A DNA stretch of 64,000 nucleotides from Verrucomicrobiaceae bacterium (lineage in GTDB: Bacteria > Verrucomicrobiota > Verrucomicrobiia > Verrucomicrobiales > Verrucomicrobiaceae): assembly GCA_016713035.1 (NCBI GenBank), contig JADJPW010000001.1:248001-312000 (forward strand), written 5' to 3'. Positions 56,801-64,000 of the stretch are shown in pieces. Below the pieces are notes generated by a model. The model did not search any database. It was not told where the DNA came from and saw only the letters and a program-made list of their open reading frames with translations. Numbering within the stretch: position 1 is the stretch's first letter; every line of letters begins with the position of its first letter. Both the position numbers and the translations under genes were made by a program.

Positions 56801-58685
56801 TCATCGCCTGCGTGTGCGTGAACTGGTTTGCCTGCGGTATGTTGACAAAAGTACCCCCATCCATGTTCCACTGGAGGCGGCAGCGGGCACTTCCGGTCGT
56901 CTCCACCATCTCCACCCGCATCTTATAGCGCTGCGCTGGGCTGCCAGGAATGGCCAGTGCATAGGGCGAACCGGAAGGCGTCGCTTTGAAAGTGCCGATG
57001 ACCTCGTCATCTGCCACACCGTCCTCCGGTGCCCCCGTGGCAACGGTGTCCCATCCGTGCTCCACCACCTGCTCACCAGGCAGATCGAAGGAGCCGTTCA
57101 AATTCAAGTCGATGAGCACCCGCGCCTTGTCATCCGCGTCGAGCTGGAAGCGGTAGTTCCCTGCCGTTGTCGGATTCAGATATGTCTCAAAGGTCGTGGA
57201 GTAGTTCTCCGGCACATTCATGTGCGAGATCGTCCCCGCGTTCGGCGTGCCGTAGATCCAGTCATTGTTCACCACCTCCAGGCGCTCGATCAGGCCAGGA
57301 TGAATTGGCTGGATACTGAAGTAGCACGTACTGGTGCTATTCGTCGGCAGTCCAGCTCCAGGCGGTAGTGCGATGGTGAAGGTGGCTGCCGTTTTCGCCA
57401 TCACGAGGAAGTTCTGGTGATTGTACACCGCTGTATTGAGATTCCCGCCATTAAAGGAGAACTTCACTTGCGTGGTATTCGGCGTCAGCGCCGCCAAGAG
57501 CGTTGCTAACCGGGTGGGCGACACGCCGGTCGGCGTGATGACCGCCGTGCCCGTGAAATTCGGAGTCGAGCCTGCCCGCGTGAACTGATAGTTCCCGTAG
57601 TCCCCAAAGTTCGCGGCATGAACATAAGTGCTGCTCGAGTGATCATAATAGCGTGCTGTCAGCCCCGTGCCGCTCACCGCCGTGGTATTGCCGATAATTA
57701 CGGTCGCCGTGTTCTTCGCGGGGTCGATCACGGGGGGCACATAGGCACCTGCAGTGGCTGTCGTCAGCGTCGCAGTCACCGACTCACTGCCCTCCACCGA
57801 GCTATCAGCGATGGGATTGATGAATACCTGCTTGGATTTTTCTCCAGAGCCAAAAATCAGGGCCGTGCCCGGTGCCGTGTAGTCTGCTGCGCTGGTGGCC
57901 GTGCCGCTGAGGGAAAAATTCACCGTAGCCGGGATCAATGCCCGTGTGCGTGTCACGGTGAATTGGCCGCTCTGAGGGCCATCTTCGGATGCCTGCGTCA
58001 CCGTGCTGGTGATGCTCACCTTATCCTCCACCGATACCTCTGCCAGCAGCTCATCCGCGTCCGACACACCATCAGCATCGGAGTCGGCAGAATCAGGATT
58101 GAGCCCCGTGTGCAGTTCCACCCAGTTCGAGGCTCCATCCGTATCCGAGTCCACCTCTGTCACCTTCAGCTTATAGAAGCGCTTTGTCCCAGCCGCCTTG
58201 TTCACCGTCACAAAGGTCGGCGTCCCAGTCGGACTGTCCACCGCAGGCACATAAAAGGCCACTTCGGGGCTTTGAAGCACTCCATTGATCGAGGTGATAT
58301 TCTCCACCGTCGTGTAAGGACCGGTCAGCAGCGTATCGCTCACGACCTCGTATTTTTTGCCACCCTCTGAGTCGAAATGAAAAGTCACCGCCGAAGCAGA
58401 CACCACCGTATTCCCCACACGCAGACAGTCACCCGGTCTGCGCGGATCGGTGCCAGAGACCGACTCGATCAAGTTTGAGCACCCGTCGCTATCCGTGTCC
58501 GCAGTCGGAGACAGGCCCCAGCCATTAAAAATAGCCTGCCACACATCGCAGAGCTGATCTGGCCCACCCTGCCCTGGCCCGGTGGAAAAGGAATCCGTAC
58601 CCGCCAGCAGAGGACCCGTCACGAGGAGCAATAAGGCTGAGGCAGAGAGGTTGGTCAGACGGCGCAATACGCGAGGTGTCTTCAT
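50823..58685 (-). CDS. giant secreted multi-domain DUF1800 protein
   Basis: A protein of about 2,620 residues beginning with a signal peptide (MKTPRVLRRL...LLAG). In order: Ca-binding thrombospondin-type repeats (residues about 60-70 and 180-215, DxDxDG), a Calx-beta domain (235-310), several PA14-like carbohydrate-binding regions (around 340, 525, 915 and 1360), two tandem beta repeats of about 65 residues (690-830), a putative Ig-like region (about 1295), a CHRD domain (1516-1645, NDPFLTAPSG, AYINLHTAANLNGEIRG) and a C-terminal DUF1800 core (1665-2620) that is itself split by beta repeats. It heads an operon with the DUF1501 gene. It is probably a surface or matrix protein. Confidence 0.88.
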   Translation of the reverse strand: MKTPRVLRRLTNLSASALLLLVTGPLLAGTDSFSTGPGQGGPDQLCDVWQAIFNGWGLSPTADTDSDGCSNLIESVSGTDPRRPGDCLRVGNTVVSASAVTFHFDSEGGKKYEVVSDTLLTGPYTTVENITSINGVLQSPEVAFYVPAVDSPTGTPTFVTVNKAAGTKRFYKLKVTEVDSDTDGASNWVELHTGLNPDSADSDADGVSDADELLAEVSVEDKVSITSTVTQASEDGPQSGQFTVTRTRALIPATVNFSLSGTATSAADYTAPGTALIFGSGEKSKQVFINPIADSSVEGSESVTATLTTATAGAYVPPVIDPAKNTATVIIGNTTAVSGTGLTARYYDHSSSTYVHAANFGDYGNYQFTRAGSTPNFTGTAVITPTGVSPTRLATLLAALTPNTTQVKFSFNGGNLNTAVYNHQNFLVMAKTAATFTIALPPGAGLPTNSTSTCYFSIQPIHPGLIERLEVVNNDWIYGTPNAGTISHMNVPENYSTTFETYLNPTTAGNYRFQLDADDKARVLIDLNLNGSFDLPGEQVVEHGWDTVATGAPEDGVADDEVIGTFKATPSGSPYALAIPGSPAQRYKMRVEMVETTGSARCRLQWNMDGGTFVNIPQANQFTHTQAMSYSYTSGNVVITPTGGHSLAVGNNVGLSFSSGPLFRPGATSTHNGTLQISAVNGTTTFTVPIPQTTVTLTGATTTAGSATVTVPSVVGLYVGMSVTGTGLPANEFITAIGTTTITITTGTGVTAQTSTDLTCRLGGIPVSIAGASTTAGSQTVLVPSIDGLATGMSITGLGLPTNATISAIGPGMILLSTATGVTTQANTTLTAFLHPTNNVTGSGFVLNNSASTTTGVYNLIYTNTTFSGSPARTGTFNHVTEQNNGVWGTGTPDVALINPDTFSIRWNGQVQPQFTEEYTFIVQADDGCTLKLNGQVQEMKTLPGTNNDGSTYHYDSTTGAILVNYVNARIKPGSFVVGETIRIDPASGNLNQTTANTYTYDAATGVATVNYSAQTTVTPGGYAAGQIVELDPTSGTANTLANLRYTILASPAPTTNTFAVSFGINTFASETAGTATINVTDNRDIVVASVFPAGNATYTYNSADGVTVVDYTAAGLPANTLTTGMQVVLDPTGGNLTNEIYTYKTITAHTGTTFTVGYATGLSNSTSSMLFMAPGVTTVPASQTTAMALTHYAGRNANNSVGNISLEIVNKPLKEWSSMGNERYVRLPVVGGTRYDIQLDYYESTGNARAQLYWMSASQPKQIIPIERLYPENVPQAPPAHVADMTATAMVGGPFSYSVLGSNGGTVTVSGLPDGLSYANGIISGMATTAGDYQILITITNAAGTSTSVLDLHVEAAGGNVMREMWTGIAGTSISSIPLSTAPSSTSNLSSLQAPTDAADDFGARMRGYITAPTTGNYYFWLNASDSAEFWLSNDDETISSFKRATVTGGVTAKSPWMALEQGKRYYFEILHKTGTGSDSLSLGWSKPGEPTTAASEVVPGYVITNYVPPAPGSTPGTLYIATMLSQGGAITNGVGTATMRLSEDESVAYVTFNYSGLTGPVTDWHVHNDPFLTAPSGIIYDGVEPPPGDGPQTDGSHKWTIVGVGALTANDIRELIKQGKAYINLHTAANLNGEIRGNFTLANGSRTFSPPPAPPTWADDSNTDVGAVRFLTQASFGPNIADIAALKALSPSSSSGQYPASRYETWIDAQFAQSASQTLPEVLRTRRADAQGGAQLDETLFFNSWWRNSISNADQLRQRIAFALSEIHVISGQGPLDNRGEAIAFFYDKLNEGAFGNFRDILETTTLTPAMGRYLDMKNNDKPDITVGRIPNENYAREIKQLFSVGLYRQWPDGTLMLTSKDTPIDTYTQREIVGFAHVFTGWTDGYMGAYRTGLNAPANWMGLMREVPARHYTGAKRVLNNEVFPGLPTLSGQPLDPLATHNTTHFNQPAYEQLASQELELSHQQLFDHPNIGPFICRQLIQRLVTSHPSRGYLYRVVQKFNNRGDGVRGDMQAVIKAILLDYEARSPNEITKPAFGKQREPLMRVAAAGRAFRPGTFAGTYSQTGGRTITIDLTPAGTAHKLATGNNVLLEFTPSTGVAPWTGAYGITSVDTDTFTVQATNWMQNTSATAYSIPANSTTCTVTMSNHWLQVGNQFFIDFTSNVGTGSGQLADGVAGLDGAVYTVATNPSATNNGDNGPNFTFQIPVGQVTTAARSGSCMIPRFSPGSLTIAASGLAAPQDRRVTMRTNEDHHLNVGDQVQLNVYGSLATPAPIDQVVTVDTVVDLKTYTFIISSAITGWGNNQGNNSVFQFPLVSQPLTRSGTINSRSSSYFVGSTDGTLEQSPVNADTVFNFFLPEYKFPGSLASQGITTPEFQLTAETTTVRQANFLYDGIFNPGTTNGYSGFRGPNPGGTATTSGENAVTMDYSSWITGNAGTNLGLGTATNTGVPWTHNQNIATLINHMSVLLTSDQLTSATKSRIRNFVSQPIASITPGEVPATDPCIVNTAGPHGYATGQSVCISGVTNGTFSATLNSTSSTRVITVIDEDSDPKTPSARFSVTGLTCTSAPTTAGLTNAHASQVIYNQGSGTPSATERRDRFRAILHLILTSPDFTIQR

Positions 58686-58896
58686 AGAGTCAATACGATG
58701 GGTGAGAGGCAACGGAAAGAACTGGCTTTCAGTAAAAAGCACAGCATGCCGGGGCCGTCATAAATGGACGAATTAGGCGAAGAATAGTCAAAATAGCATC
58801 ACCCCGTCAATACCTTAGTTTCACGGCCAAAAGCCATCGTTACGCCCTTCATCCCAGCCTTGCCAGACGGGTCATCCTCGCCAAAAAGCAGCCCTC

Positions 58897-59699
58897 ATGC
58901 CCCATCCGCGAACCAAAGTCAGCCTCGAAACCCGGCAGGAAATGCTCAAACGAGCAGATGCCGGCGAAAGCTACCATGACCTCGCCGCAGCCTACGGAAT
59001 CAGCCGCCAGCGTATCCAGATCCTCCACCAGCGTAGCCAGGACCCCATTTGGTGCCTCCCCCCCACCAACATCTCTGAAATCCAGTTTGCCAAACTCTGC
59101 GCCGAACTGGAAAAAAACGCCGCCAAACGCCCCAAAAAAGGCTGGAGCCAAGACCACGTCCGCCAGCTCGCCTACCAGCTCTTTCATGTGAACTTAGACA
59201 TGCGCCACCGCCGTGGCGATCTACGTGTCAATGGCGTCCAAATCGGTGCCCCACTCAAAAAGGACGAGCTCAGCACCATCACCGACCCCGGCTTTCGCAA
59301 GTATCTCGCCTCCCCATTGCCGAAACCATCCGCGAGCGAGAAAAAATCTGGTACGAGGCCGAGTTAGAACGCCAAAAGAACTACAAGCCGCGCCTGGGCC
59401 GCCCGCGCAAAAATCCCCTGCCCGAGCCCGCTCCCAGCAGCCAAACCACGCCATCCACCGCCCCCGATGAAGACGAAGATGATGGCTTCGACATTGGGAG
59501 CATCGAAGACATGGAGCGCAGCGTCGCAGAAACCCGCGCCAAGCTCGCAGCCCAGGGCATCCACCACGGTCCAGGCAGTAGCTTAGGCCCTGCGCTCACC
59601 CCCTGGCAGCGCCAGCAGCAGCAATACGGCATCCGCACCGGAAAACACGCCCGCAGCAACCAACAGCAGCAGCAAAAAAAGAAAAAGAAGCGCCGCTGA
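58897..59699 (+). pseudogene. HTH DNA-binding protein, frameshifted
   Basis: The first frame (58897-59367) begins with an HTH (LKRADAGESYHDLAAAYGISRQRIQILHQR, like resolvase or Sigma-70 region 4) and a central region ending GFRKYLAS. The second frame (to 59699) continues with IAETIREREKIWYEAELERQ and a basic, Gln/Lys-rich tail. Adding one C in the run at about 59312-59315 gives one 267-residue protein. The tail is low-complexity. It may be a transcription factor or nucleoid protein; the break is either a real deletion or a sequencing error. Confidence 0.7.
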
Positions 59700-59798
59700 T
59701 CCCAGAGTCTAGCTCACCGCACCTGCTCACAAAAATACCTTCACTCGCATCAAAGCGAGTAGCTAGGCCATCGCCGCCCGTGCATGCTCCGCCCCATC

Positions 59799-61181
59799 AT
59801 GGGCAAAGAATACAGCACCACTCCTCAAACCGTCCCACACGTGCAGACAGCGCATCGCCGCATCTGCACGCCAGTCCCGCATCCAGACTCCCTCCCGCTG
59901 CTGGAGCGTATGCGCCAAGTCGAGCCCATCTCCATGCGCGGCATGCCCCCCATCATTTGGGACAAAGCCCGCGACATCCACATCTACGACAAATACGGCA
60001 ACCAATGGCTCGACTGGAGCAGCGGCGTCCTTGTCACCAACGCTGGCCACGCCGCCCCAGAGGTTTGTCAGGCCATGATCGAGCAGATCCAGAGCGGCCT
60101 CATTCATAACTACGTCTTCCCCAGCGAAGAACGCCTCGAAACCGAAGAAATCATTGCCTCCGTCTCGCCCGACGGGCTCAAAAAAGTCTTCCTCCTCAGC
60201 AGCGGCAGCGAGGCCACCGAGTGCGCCATCAAGCTCAGCCGCGCCCACGGCATCAAAGTCGGTGGCAACACCAAAATCGGCATCATCGGCTTTACCCGTG
60301 GCTTTCACGGCCGCACCCTCGCCAGCCAGCAAGCAGGCGGCATGGCCGGGCAAAAAGCCTGGATCGTCAACGAAGACCCCGCCATCCTCAATGCCCCCTT
60401 CCCTGACGGCTACTGGACCGAGGACACCAGCTTCGATACTTTCCTCAAAACCATCGCTGATCGCAGCCTGAAGCCCGAAAACATCGCTGGCGTCATCATG
60501 GAGAGCTACCAAGGCGTCGGCCCCGACTTCGCACCCGTGGACTACGTCCAAAAACTCCGCGCCTGGTGTGATCAACATCAGGTCATCCTCACCTTTGACG
60601 AGGTACAAGCCGGATTCGGCCGCACCGGCAAATTCTGGGCCTTTGAGCACTATGGCGTCACGCCAGACCTCATCTGCTGTGGCAAAGGCATCAGCTCCGG
60701 CATGCCCATCAGTGCCGTCATCGGCCGCCAGCACATCATGGACCACTTCCCCGCAGGCTCCATGACCAGCACCCACACCGGCAATCCAGTCTGCTGCGCC
60801 GCCGCCACCGCCAACATCAAAAAAATCCTCCGGGAAGACCTCACCGGCAATGCAGCCCGCCTCGGCCCCATCCTGCATCAGCGCTGTTTAGCTATCCAGC
60901 AGCGCCATCCGCAGCTCATTGGCCACGTCACCTGCGCAGGCTTCGTCGCAGGCCTCCAGACCATCCTCCCCGGCAAAAAAGAGCCCAATCACGACCTCGC
61001 CCACCGCATCATCGAGCTCTGCTACCAGCGCGGCCTACTCCTCTTCGCCCCCGTCGGCGCCTGGGGCCAGACCGTCAAGATCTGCCCGCCGCTCACCACC
61101 ACCGAAGAAGCCCTCCTCGAAGCCTGCGACGTGCTCGACACCGCCGTCGATGATGCCGTCGCCGAGTTATACCCCGGCTGA
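59799..61181 (+). CDS. class III (PLP) aminotransferase
   Basis: A 460-residue aminotransferase of the ornithine/4-aminobutyrate type. Features: SSGSEATECAIKLSR, LTFDEVQAGFGRTGKFWAFEHYG, and the PLP Lys in ICCGKGISSGMPISAVIG. The omega-amino donor cannot be told from the sequence. An in-frame start at 59784 would add five residues. Confidence 0.9.
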   Translation: MGKEYSTTPQTVPHVQTAHRRICTPVPHPDSLPLLERMRQVEPISMRGMPPIIWDKARDIHIYDKYGNQWLDWSSGVLVTNAGHAAPEVCQAMIEQIQSGLIHNYVFPSEERLETEEIIASVSPDGLKKVFLLSSGSEATECAIKLSRAHGIKVGGNTKIGIIGFTRGFHGRTLASQQAGGMAGQKAWIVNEDPAILNAPFPDGYWTEDTSFDTFLKTIADRSLKPENIAGVIMESYQGVGPDFAPVDYVQKLRAWCDQHQVILTFDEVQAGFGRTGKFWAFEHYGVTPDLICCGKGISSGMPISAVIGRQHIMDHFPAGSMTSTHTGNPVCCAAATANIKKILREDLTGNAARLGPILHQRCLAIQQRHPQLIGHVTCAGFVAGLQTILPGKKEPNHDLAHRIIELCYQRGLLLFAPVGAWGQTVKICPPLTTTEEALLEACDVLDTAVDDAVAELYPG

Positions 61182-61286
61182 TCGGAGACTAGGCACCCCA
61201 GTCATCCTGTCTGGTGGAATCCCAGCAGCAGATTGGCAACAGCATGCAGTCCTGGACTGGACTGAGTGACCGCAGCAACCAGCGCC

Positions 61287-61733
61287 TCAACGATACCCAT
61301 ACGCCAGTGCCCATAGCACCGGCTCACCTTCCGTCTTCGATTTCATCTCAAAAACCACCTTGTAGGTCCCTGTCTTCGGCGGGTTCACCCGCACCGTGAG
61401 GAAGTGTTTAGTCACCTTGGTGTCCATCTGCACCTCCGTGCCTTTTTCATCAAAGACCTTCAGATCCATCGTGACGTCATCCAGCGCTGTCCCTAGCCAC
61501 AGCGCATACTCATTGCCTTTGAAAAACTGGTGTGAAATCATCAGCTTCTGCCCGCCTTTCACCTCACCATTCCAGTATTCTTCACGCACGATGAAGCCCT
61601 CCTTCACAAACGCATCAGCGGCCTCCATCGCGTAGTCATGGCTCTCATCCACCGTGGCGGAAACGGACATAGGCATGCACAGCAGCAACAAAGCCGTCGT
61701 GAGCACTCGGATGGGGGAACGGAACAAATTCAT
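61287..61733 (-). CDS. small secreted protein, unknown function
   Basis: A 148-residue protein with a signal peptide (LTTALLLLCMPMSVSA). The mature part is beta-rich with KLMISHQFFKGNEYALWLGT, VTMDLKVFDEKGTEV and a closing GTYKVVFEMKSK, like a small Ig- or PPC-type exported domain. It lies just behind another secreted gene, and the two may be co-transcribed. Confidence 0.6.
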   Translation of the reverse strand: MNLFRSPIRVLTTALLLLCMPMSVSATVDESHDYAMEAADAFVKEGFIVREEYWNGEVKGGQKLMISHQFFKGNEYALWLGTALDDVTMDLKVFDEKGTEVQMDTKVTKHFLTVRVNPPKTGTYKVVFEMKSKTEGEPVLWALAYGYR

Positions 61734-61760
61734 GATGATTCGGGTCAAAAAATCTCGCTG

Positions 61761-62588
61761 TTATTTCTTTGCCATGATCTCGACAAGGAGCCCCTCACAG
61801 GTGCTGCTGATGTCACCCACGGCATCCTTGGTGAAGCCATCCACCGCGCCTTCCATCTTGGCCAGCACGGTGCTCAGACCTTTTTGGATCGACTTCACCA
61901 GCGCATGCTCGCGGGTAGCGGCAGGCATCTTGGAAATCGTCGCCACAAAGTGCTCCACCAGCATCGGCTGATTCAGCAGTTCCGCACGGTCTGCGGAGAA
62001 GTTTTTTCCCACCACCGAGGTCACAGACGCCGTCCCACGCAACCAGCCACCTAGGCTCACGCATTGCGACAGATCCGCATCCTTCATCTCCTCCATCGTA
62101 TCCTTCACCGTCTTCTGTGTCTGGTCGAATTCACGCCGGATCGCACGCCAGTCGGACTGATCCGCTGCATTGAGAATGCTCTGCGCATGTGGCAGCACCG
62201 CTTTGGAAATACCCAGTGCCTTTGACAACGTGATCACATCACGCCCGGCATCCTTCACCGCCTCCTTATCCTCCGCCTGCACAGCGACAAAGCCCTCCGC
62301 CACCACCTGGCCGAAGATCAGCGCCAGCTTCGTCCGGTCGCTCGATGTCGGCACCTCTTGGTCGCGAATTTCTTGCTTCCAGTTCGGCTCACCCAGCTTA
62401 TCCAGCACGGAGAAAACCTCACTCGGCACCGGCACCACCACATCATCCACCACACGGCCTGGGAAGGTCAGTGGGTCAAAGCTCTGCACCGGTTGCGCAC
62501 CCTGAGGCGCGGCCTGCGCAGCACCAGAAATCAATAAGGCCGCCAGCAAGGCGGGGGACGGCGAGAAAAGGCGTTTCAGGTCACTCAT
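61761..62588 (-). CDS. secreted helical protein, unknown function
   Basis: A 275-residue protein with a signal peptide (LLAALLISGAAQAAP), followed by an alpha-helical region rich in Ala, Lys and Asp (LALIFGQVVAEGFVAVQAEDKEAVKDAGRDVITLSKALG; EFDQTQKTVKDTMEEMKDADL). No family recognised. It precedes the other small secreted gene by about 30 bases. Confidence 0.65.
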   Translation of the reverse strand: MSDLKRLFSPSPALLAALLISGAAQAAPQGAQPVQSFDPLTFPGRVVDDVVVPVPSEVFSVLDKLGEPNWKQEIRDQEVPTSSDRTKLALIFGQVVAEGFVAVQAEDKEAVKDAGRDVITLSKALGISKAVLPHAQSILNAADQSDWRAIRREFDQTQKTVKDTMEEMKDADLSQCVSLGGWLRGTASVTSVVGKNFSADRAELLNQPMLVEHFVATISKMPAATREHALVKSIQKGLSTVLAKMEGAVDGFTKDAVGDISSTCEGLLVEIMAKK

Positions 62589-62747
62589 AGCGGTGGGATC
62601 AGACGCGGTGAATGAAGCCCTATTCGCAGAGCACCGCAACTTCTTTGACCGCCATCACATACTCGCATCGTTGCGAATCATGGCACGCCATTCATAGAGC
62701 AATGCGTGTTTGACAAGCTCCCCTCCACCCGCACTTATCCGCCCGCC

Positions 62748-63383
62748 ATGCCAAAAACCGCCCTCCTCCCTGCCGAAGTCACCGCCATGCTCATCCAGGC
62801 CGCCGATGCCATCATCGCCGCAGAGCCCATGCTCTCCGAAGCTGATCGCAATCTCGGTGATGGCGATCACGGCCTCGGCATGCAGCGTGGCTTGACCGCC
62901 GCCAAAGAAAAACTCTCCGCTGGCGGCATCGACAGCATCGAAAAAGCCTTTAGCACCACCGGCATGGCCATGATGAGCAGCATGGGCGGTGCCAGCGGCG
63001 CCATCTTCGGCACCTTCTTCCGCAATGGCGGCAAAGCACTCGCGGGTCGCCCGCAGCTCGACGCCGCAGGACTCGCCGCTTTCTTCCAAGCAGGCGTCGA
63101 TGGTGTGAAGCAGCGTGGCGGAGCCGCCGTCGGCGATAAAACCTGCGTCGATGCCATGGAGCCCGCCGCCGTCCGTGCCAATGAGGTCGCTCAGAGCTCT
63201 CTCGCCGATGCCATCACCGCCATCGCCGCCGCTGCCGAATCTGGCAAAGAAGCCAGCAAAGCCATGATCGCGAAATTTGGCCGTGCCAAGACTCTCGGCG
63301 AGGCCTGCATCGGCCATCCAGACGCAGGTGCATGCTCCGTCGTCGTCATCATCGACGCCATGCGTGACTACATCCTCGCCTGA
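62748..63383 (+). CDS. DhaL-like (Dak2 domain) kinase subunit
   Basis: A 211-residue Dak2-domain protein. The metal/ADP-binding NLGDGDHGLGMQRG and the AMMSSMGGASGAIFGTFF segment match DhaL, the ADP-binding subunit of phosphoenolpyruvate-dependent dihydroxyacetone kinase. No DhaK or DhaM genes are next to it, so its partner or substrate is unclear. ATG 62748 is the fitting start. Confidence 0.82.
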   Translation: MPKTALLPAEVTAMLIQAADAIIAAEPMLSEADRNLGDGDHGLGMQRGLTAAKEKLSAGGIDSIEKAFSTTGMAMMSSMGGASGAIFGTFFRNGGKALAGRPQLDAAGLAAFFQAGVDGVKQRGGAAVGDKTCVDAMEPAAVRANEVAQSSLADAITAIAAAAESGKEASKAMIAKFGRAKTLGEACIGHPDAGACSVVVIIDAMRDYILA

Positions 63384-63513
63384 GTGAAAACGGAGCACAC
63401 TGGCGCTTGAATCCAGCCGCATGTGCCGGGAATCTCTGCCCGCCATGCAACCCTACACCTCGCCGCAAGTAGCCAGAACCATTGTTTTTGTGGAGCGATG
63501 TGTGGCTACAAAC

Positions 63514-64000
63514 TTACTTAGTGACGTTCAGCCATTTCGAGTCAGGCACGAGCAAGTCATAATGCGGCGTTGAGCTTCTCAGGTCATATCGCACGACGAA
63601 TTGACGCATGCCCACATAAACAAAATGACCGTCCACGACGATGGAGCTTGGATACAGAATTCCCCAATCCGTGTTTGGGATAAGGGTCGTCTTTTCTTTC
63701 TTCAAATTGACGCGCAATAGTGAATTCGTTGTAACGATGAGATAATCACCCGCTCCAACACGGGCAACCACTTCTGGAGAGCTCGACAGAGCAAGGAACT
63801 CCTCTGCTTTCCACTCTTCCCCCACCTTGAGGATTTCGATCATTGAACCGCGGGAGCCACCCAGATGAGCCAGCCCCTCAATCGCAAATAATCGATCTCC
63901 CTCGACTAAGAATTGATTAATCTGATGATCAGAGAGCTTCTTCCGCTTACTGCCATCCCCGTTAAACCAGAAGACTGCGCCCCCCCATTCCCCTTGGTTG
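63514..64000 (-). CDS. beta-propeller-like protein, 5' end outside the window
   Basis: The frame is open to the right edge. The internal ATG at 63843 is not necessarily the start: upstream codons continue with sensible residues (VEGDRLFAIEGLAHLGGS). At least 160 residues are present, with repeated short beta strands of the kind YLIVTTNSLLRVNL and VVDGHFVYVGMRQFVVRYDL, typical of WD40/PQQ-type propeller blades. Function unknown. Confidence 0.55.
   Translation of the reverse strand, partial: NQGEWGGAVFWFNGDGSKRKKLSDHQINQFLVEGDRLFAIEGLAHLGGSRGSMIEILKVGEEWKAEEFLALSSSPEVVARVGAGDYLIVTTNSLLRVNLKKEKTTLIPNTDWGILYPSSIVVDGHFVYVGMRQFVVRYDLRSSTPHYDLLVPDSKWLNVTK

Overview
This GC-rich 64 kb window looks like part of a Verrucomicrobiota chromosome (PVC superphylum, Verrucomicrobiaceae/Prosthecobacter-like). 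This is inferred from gene content: two planctomycete-type PSD1 proteins (DUF1549/DUF1553, one with an N-terminal cytochrome c domain), two secreted formylglycine sulfatases, a DUF1501/DUF1800 pair whose DUF1800 member is about 2,600 residues, a DUF3500 protein, and many genes without a clear Shine-Dalgarno site. No rRNA, tRNA or CRISPR array was seen. The sequence runs off both ends, with a partial PSD1 gene at the left and a partial beta-propeller-like gene at the right.

Layout. 1-11.3 kb: PSD1 protein, sulfatase, parB, a lipoprotein, an LpxL-type acyltransferase, an M42-like peptidase, leuS, an inositol-monophosphatase-family gene and coaB. 11.4-19.3 kb: a pseudopilin, an orphan histidine kinase, citrate synthase, sppA, a CPBP protease and a large cytochrome/PSD1 protein. 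19.3-28.3 kb: a divergent PanB paralogue, a frameshifted glycosyltransferase, a frameshifted phosphodiester glycosidase, ribBA, a DUF3500 protein, acpP, a membrane protein, a YugP-type peptidase and a C-methyltransferase. 28.3-37.6 kb: a repeat-rich accessory island next to sucD. 37.6-49.2 kb: presqualene/phytoene synthase, a membrane protein, cdsA, a LysM/endolysin-like protein, a hydrolase, purM, a degenerate M48-like membrane protein, a sulfatase, panB and a proline-rich anchored protein. 49.2-64 kb: DUF1501/DUF1800 operon, a frameshifted HTH gene, a class III aminotransferase, two small secreted proteins, a DhaL-like protein and the partial gene.

The main accessory feature is a three-gene overlapping cassette at 33.1-36.5 kb: a ParB-domain protein (broken by an apparent 2-bp CT duplication), a PD-(D/E)XK-like protein with a QCASG variant core, and a C5-cytosine DNA methyltransferase. 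It reads as a restriction-modification-like or defence system with an unusual ParB-type partner. It has a more AT-rich, different codon style and lies between two about 92% identical 70-bp inverted repeats (30421-30490 and 37332-37402). The island also carries a collagen-like protein, an FN3 protein and a 14 x 21-bp minisatellite that can encode coiled-coil heptads.

A second theme is structured repeats. Heptamer-phased arrays occur at many loci, including ten heptamers in frame inside leuS. Two 60-bp cloverleaf-like elements lie exactly between leuS and its convergent neighbour, and a larger nested inverted repeat lies at 41.3-41.4 kb. Three otherwise intact genes are interrupted by single-base changes in short homopolymers, so sequencing error must be excluded before they are called pseudogenes.
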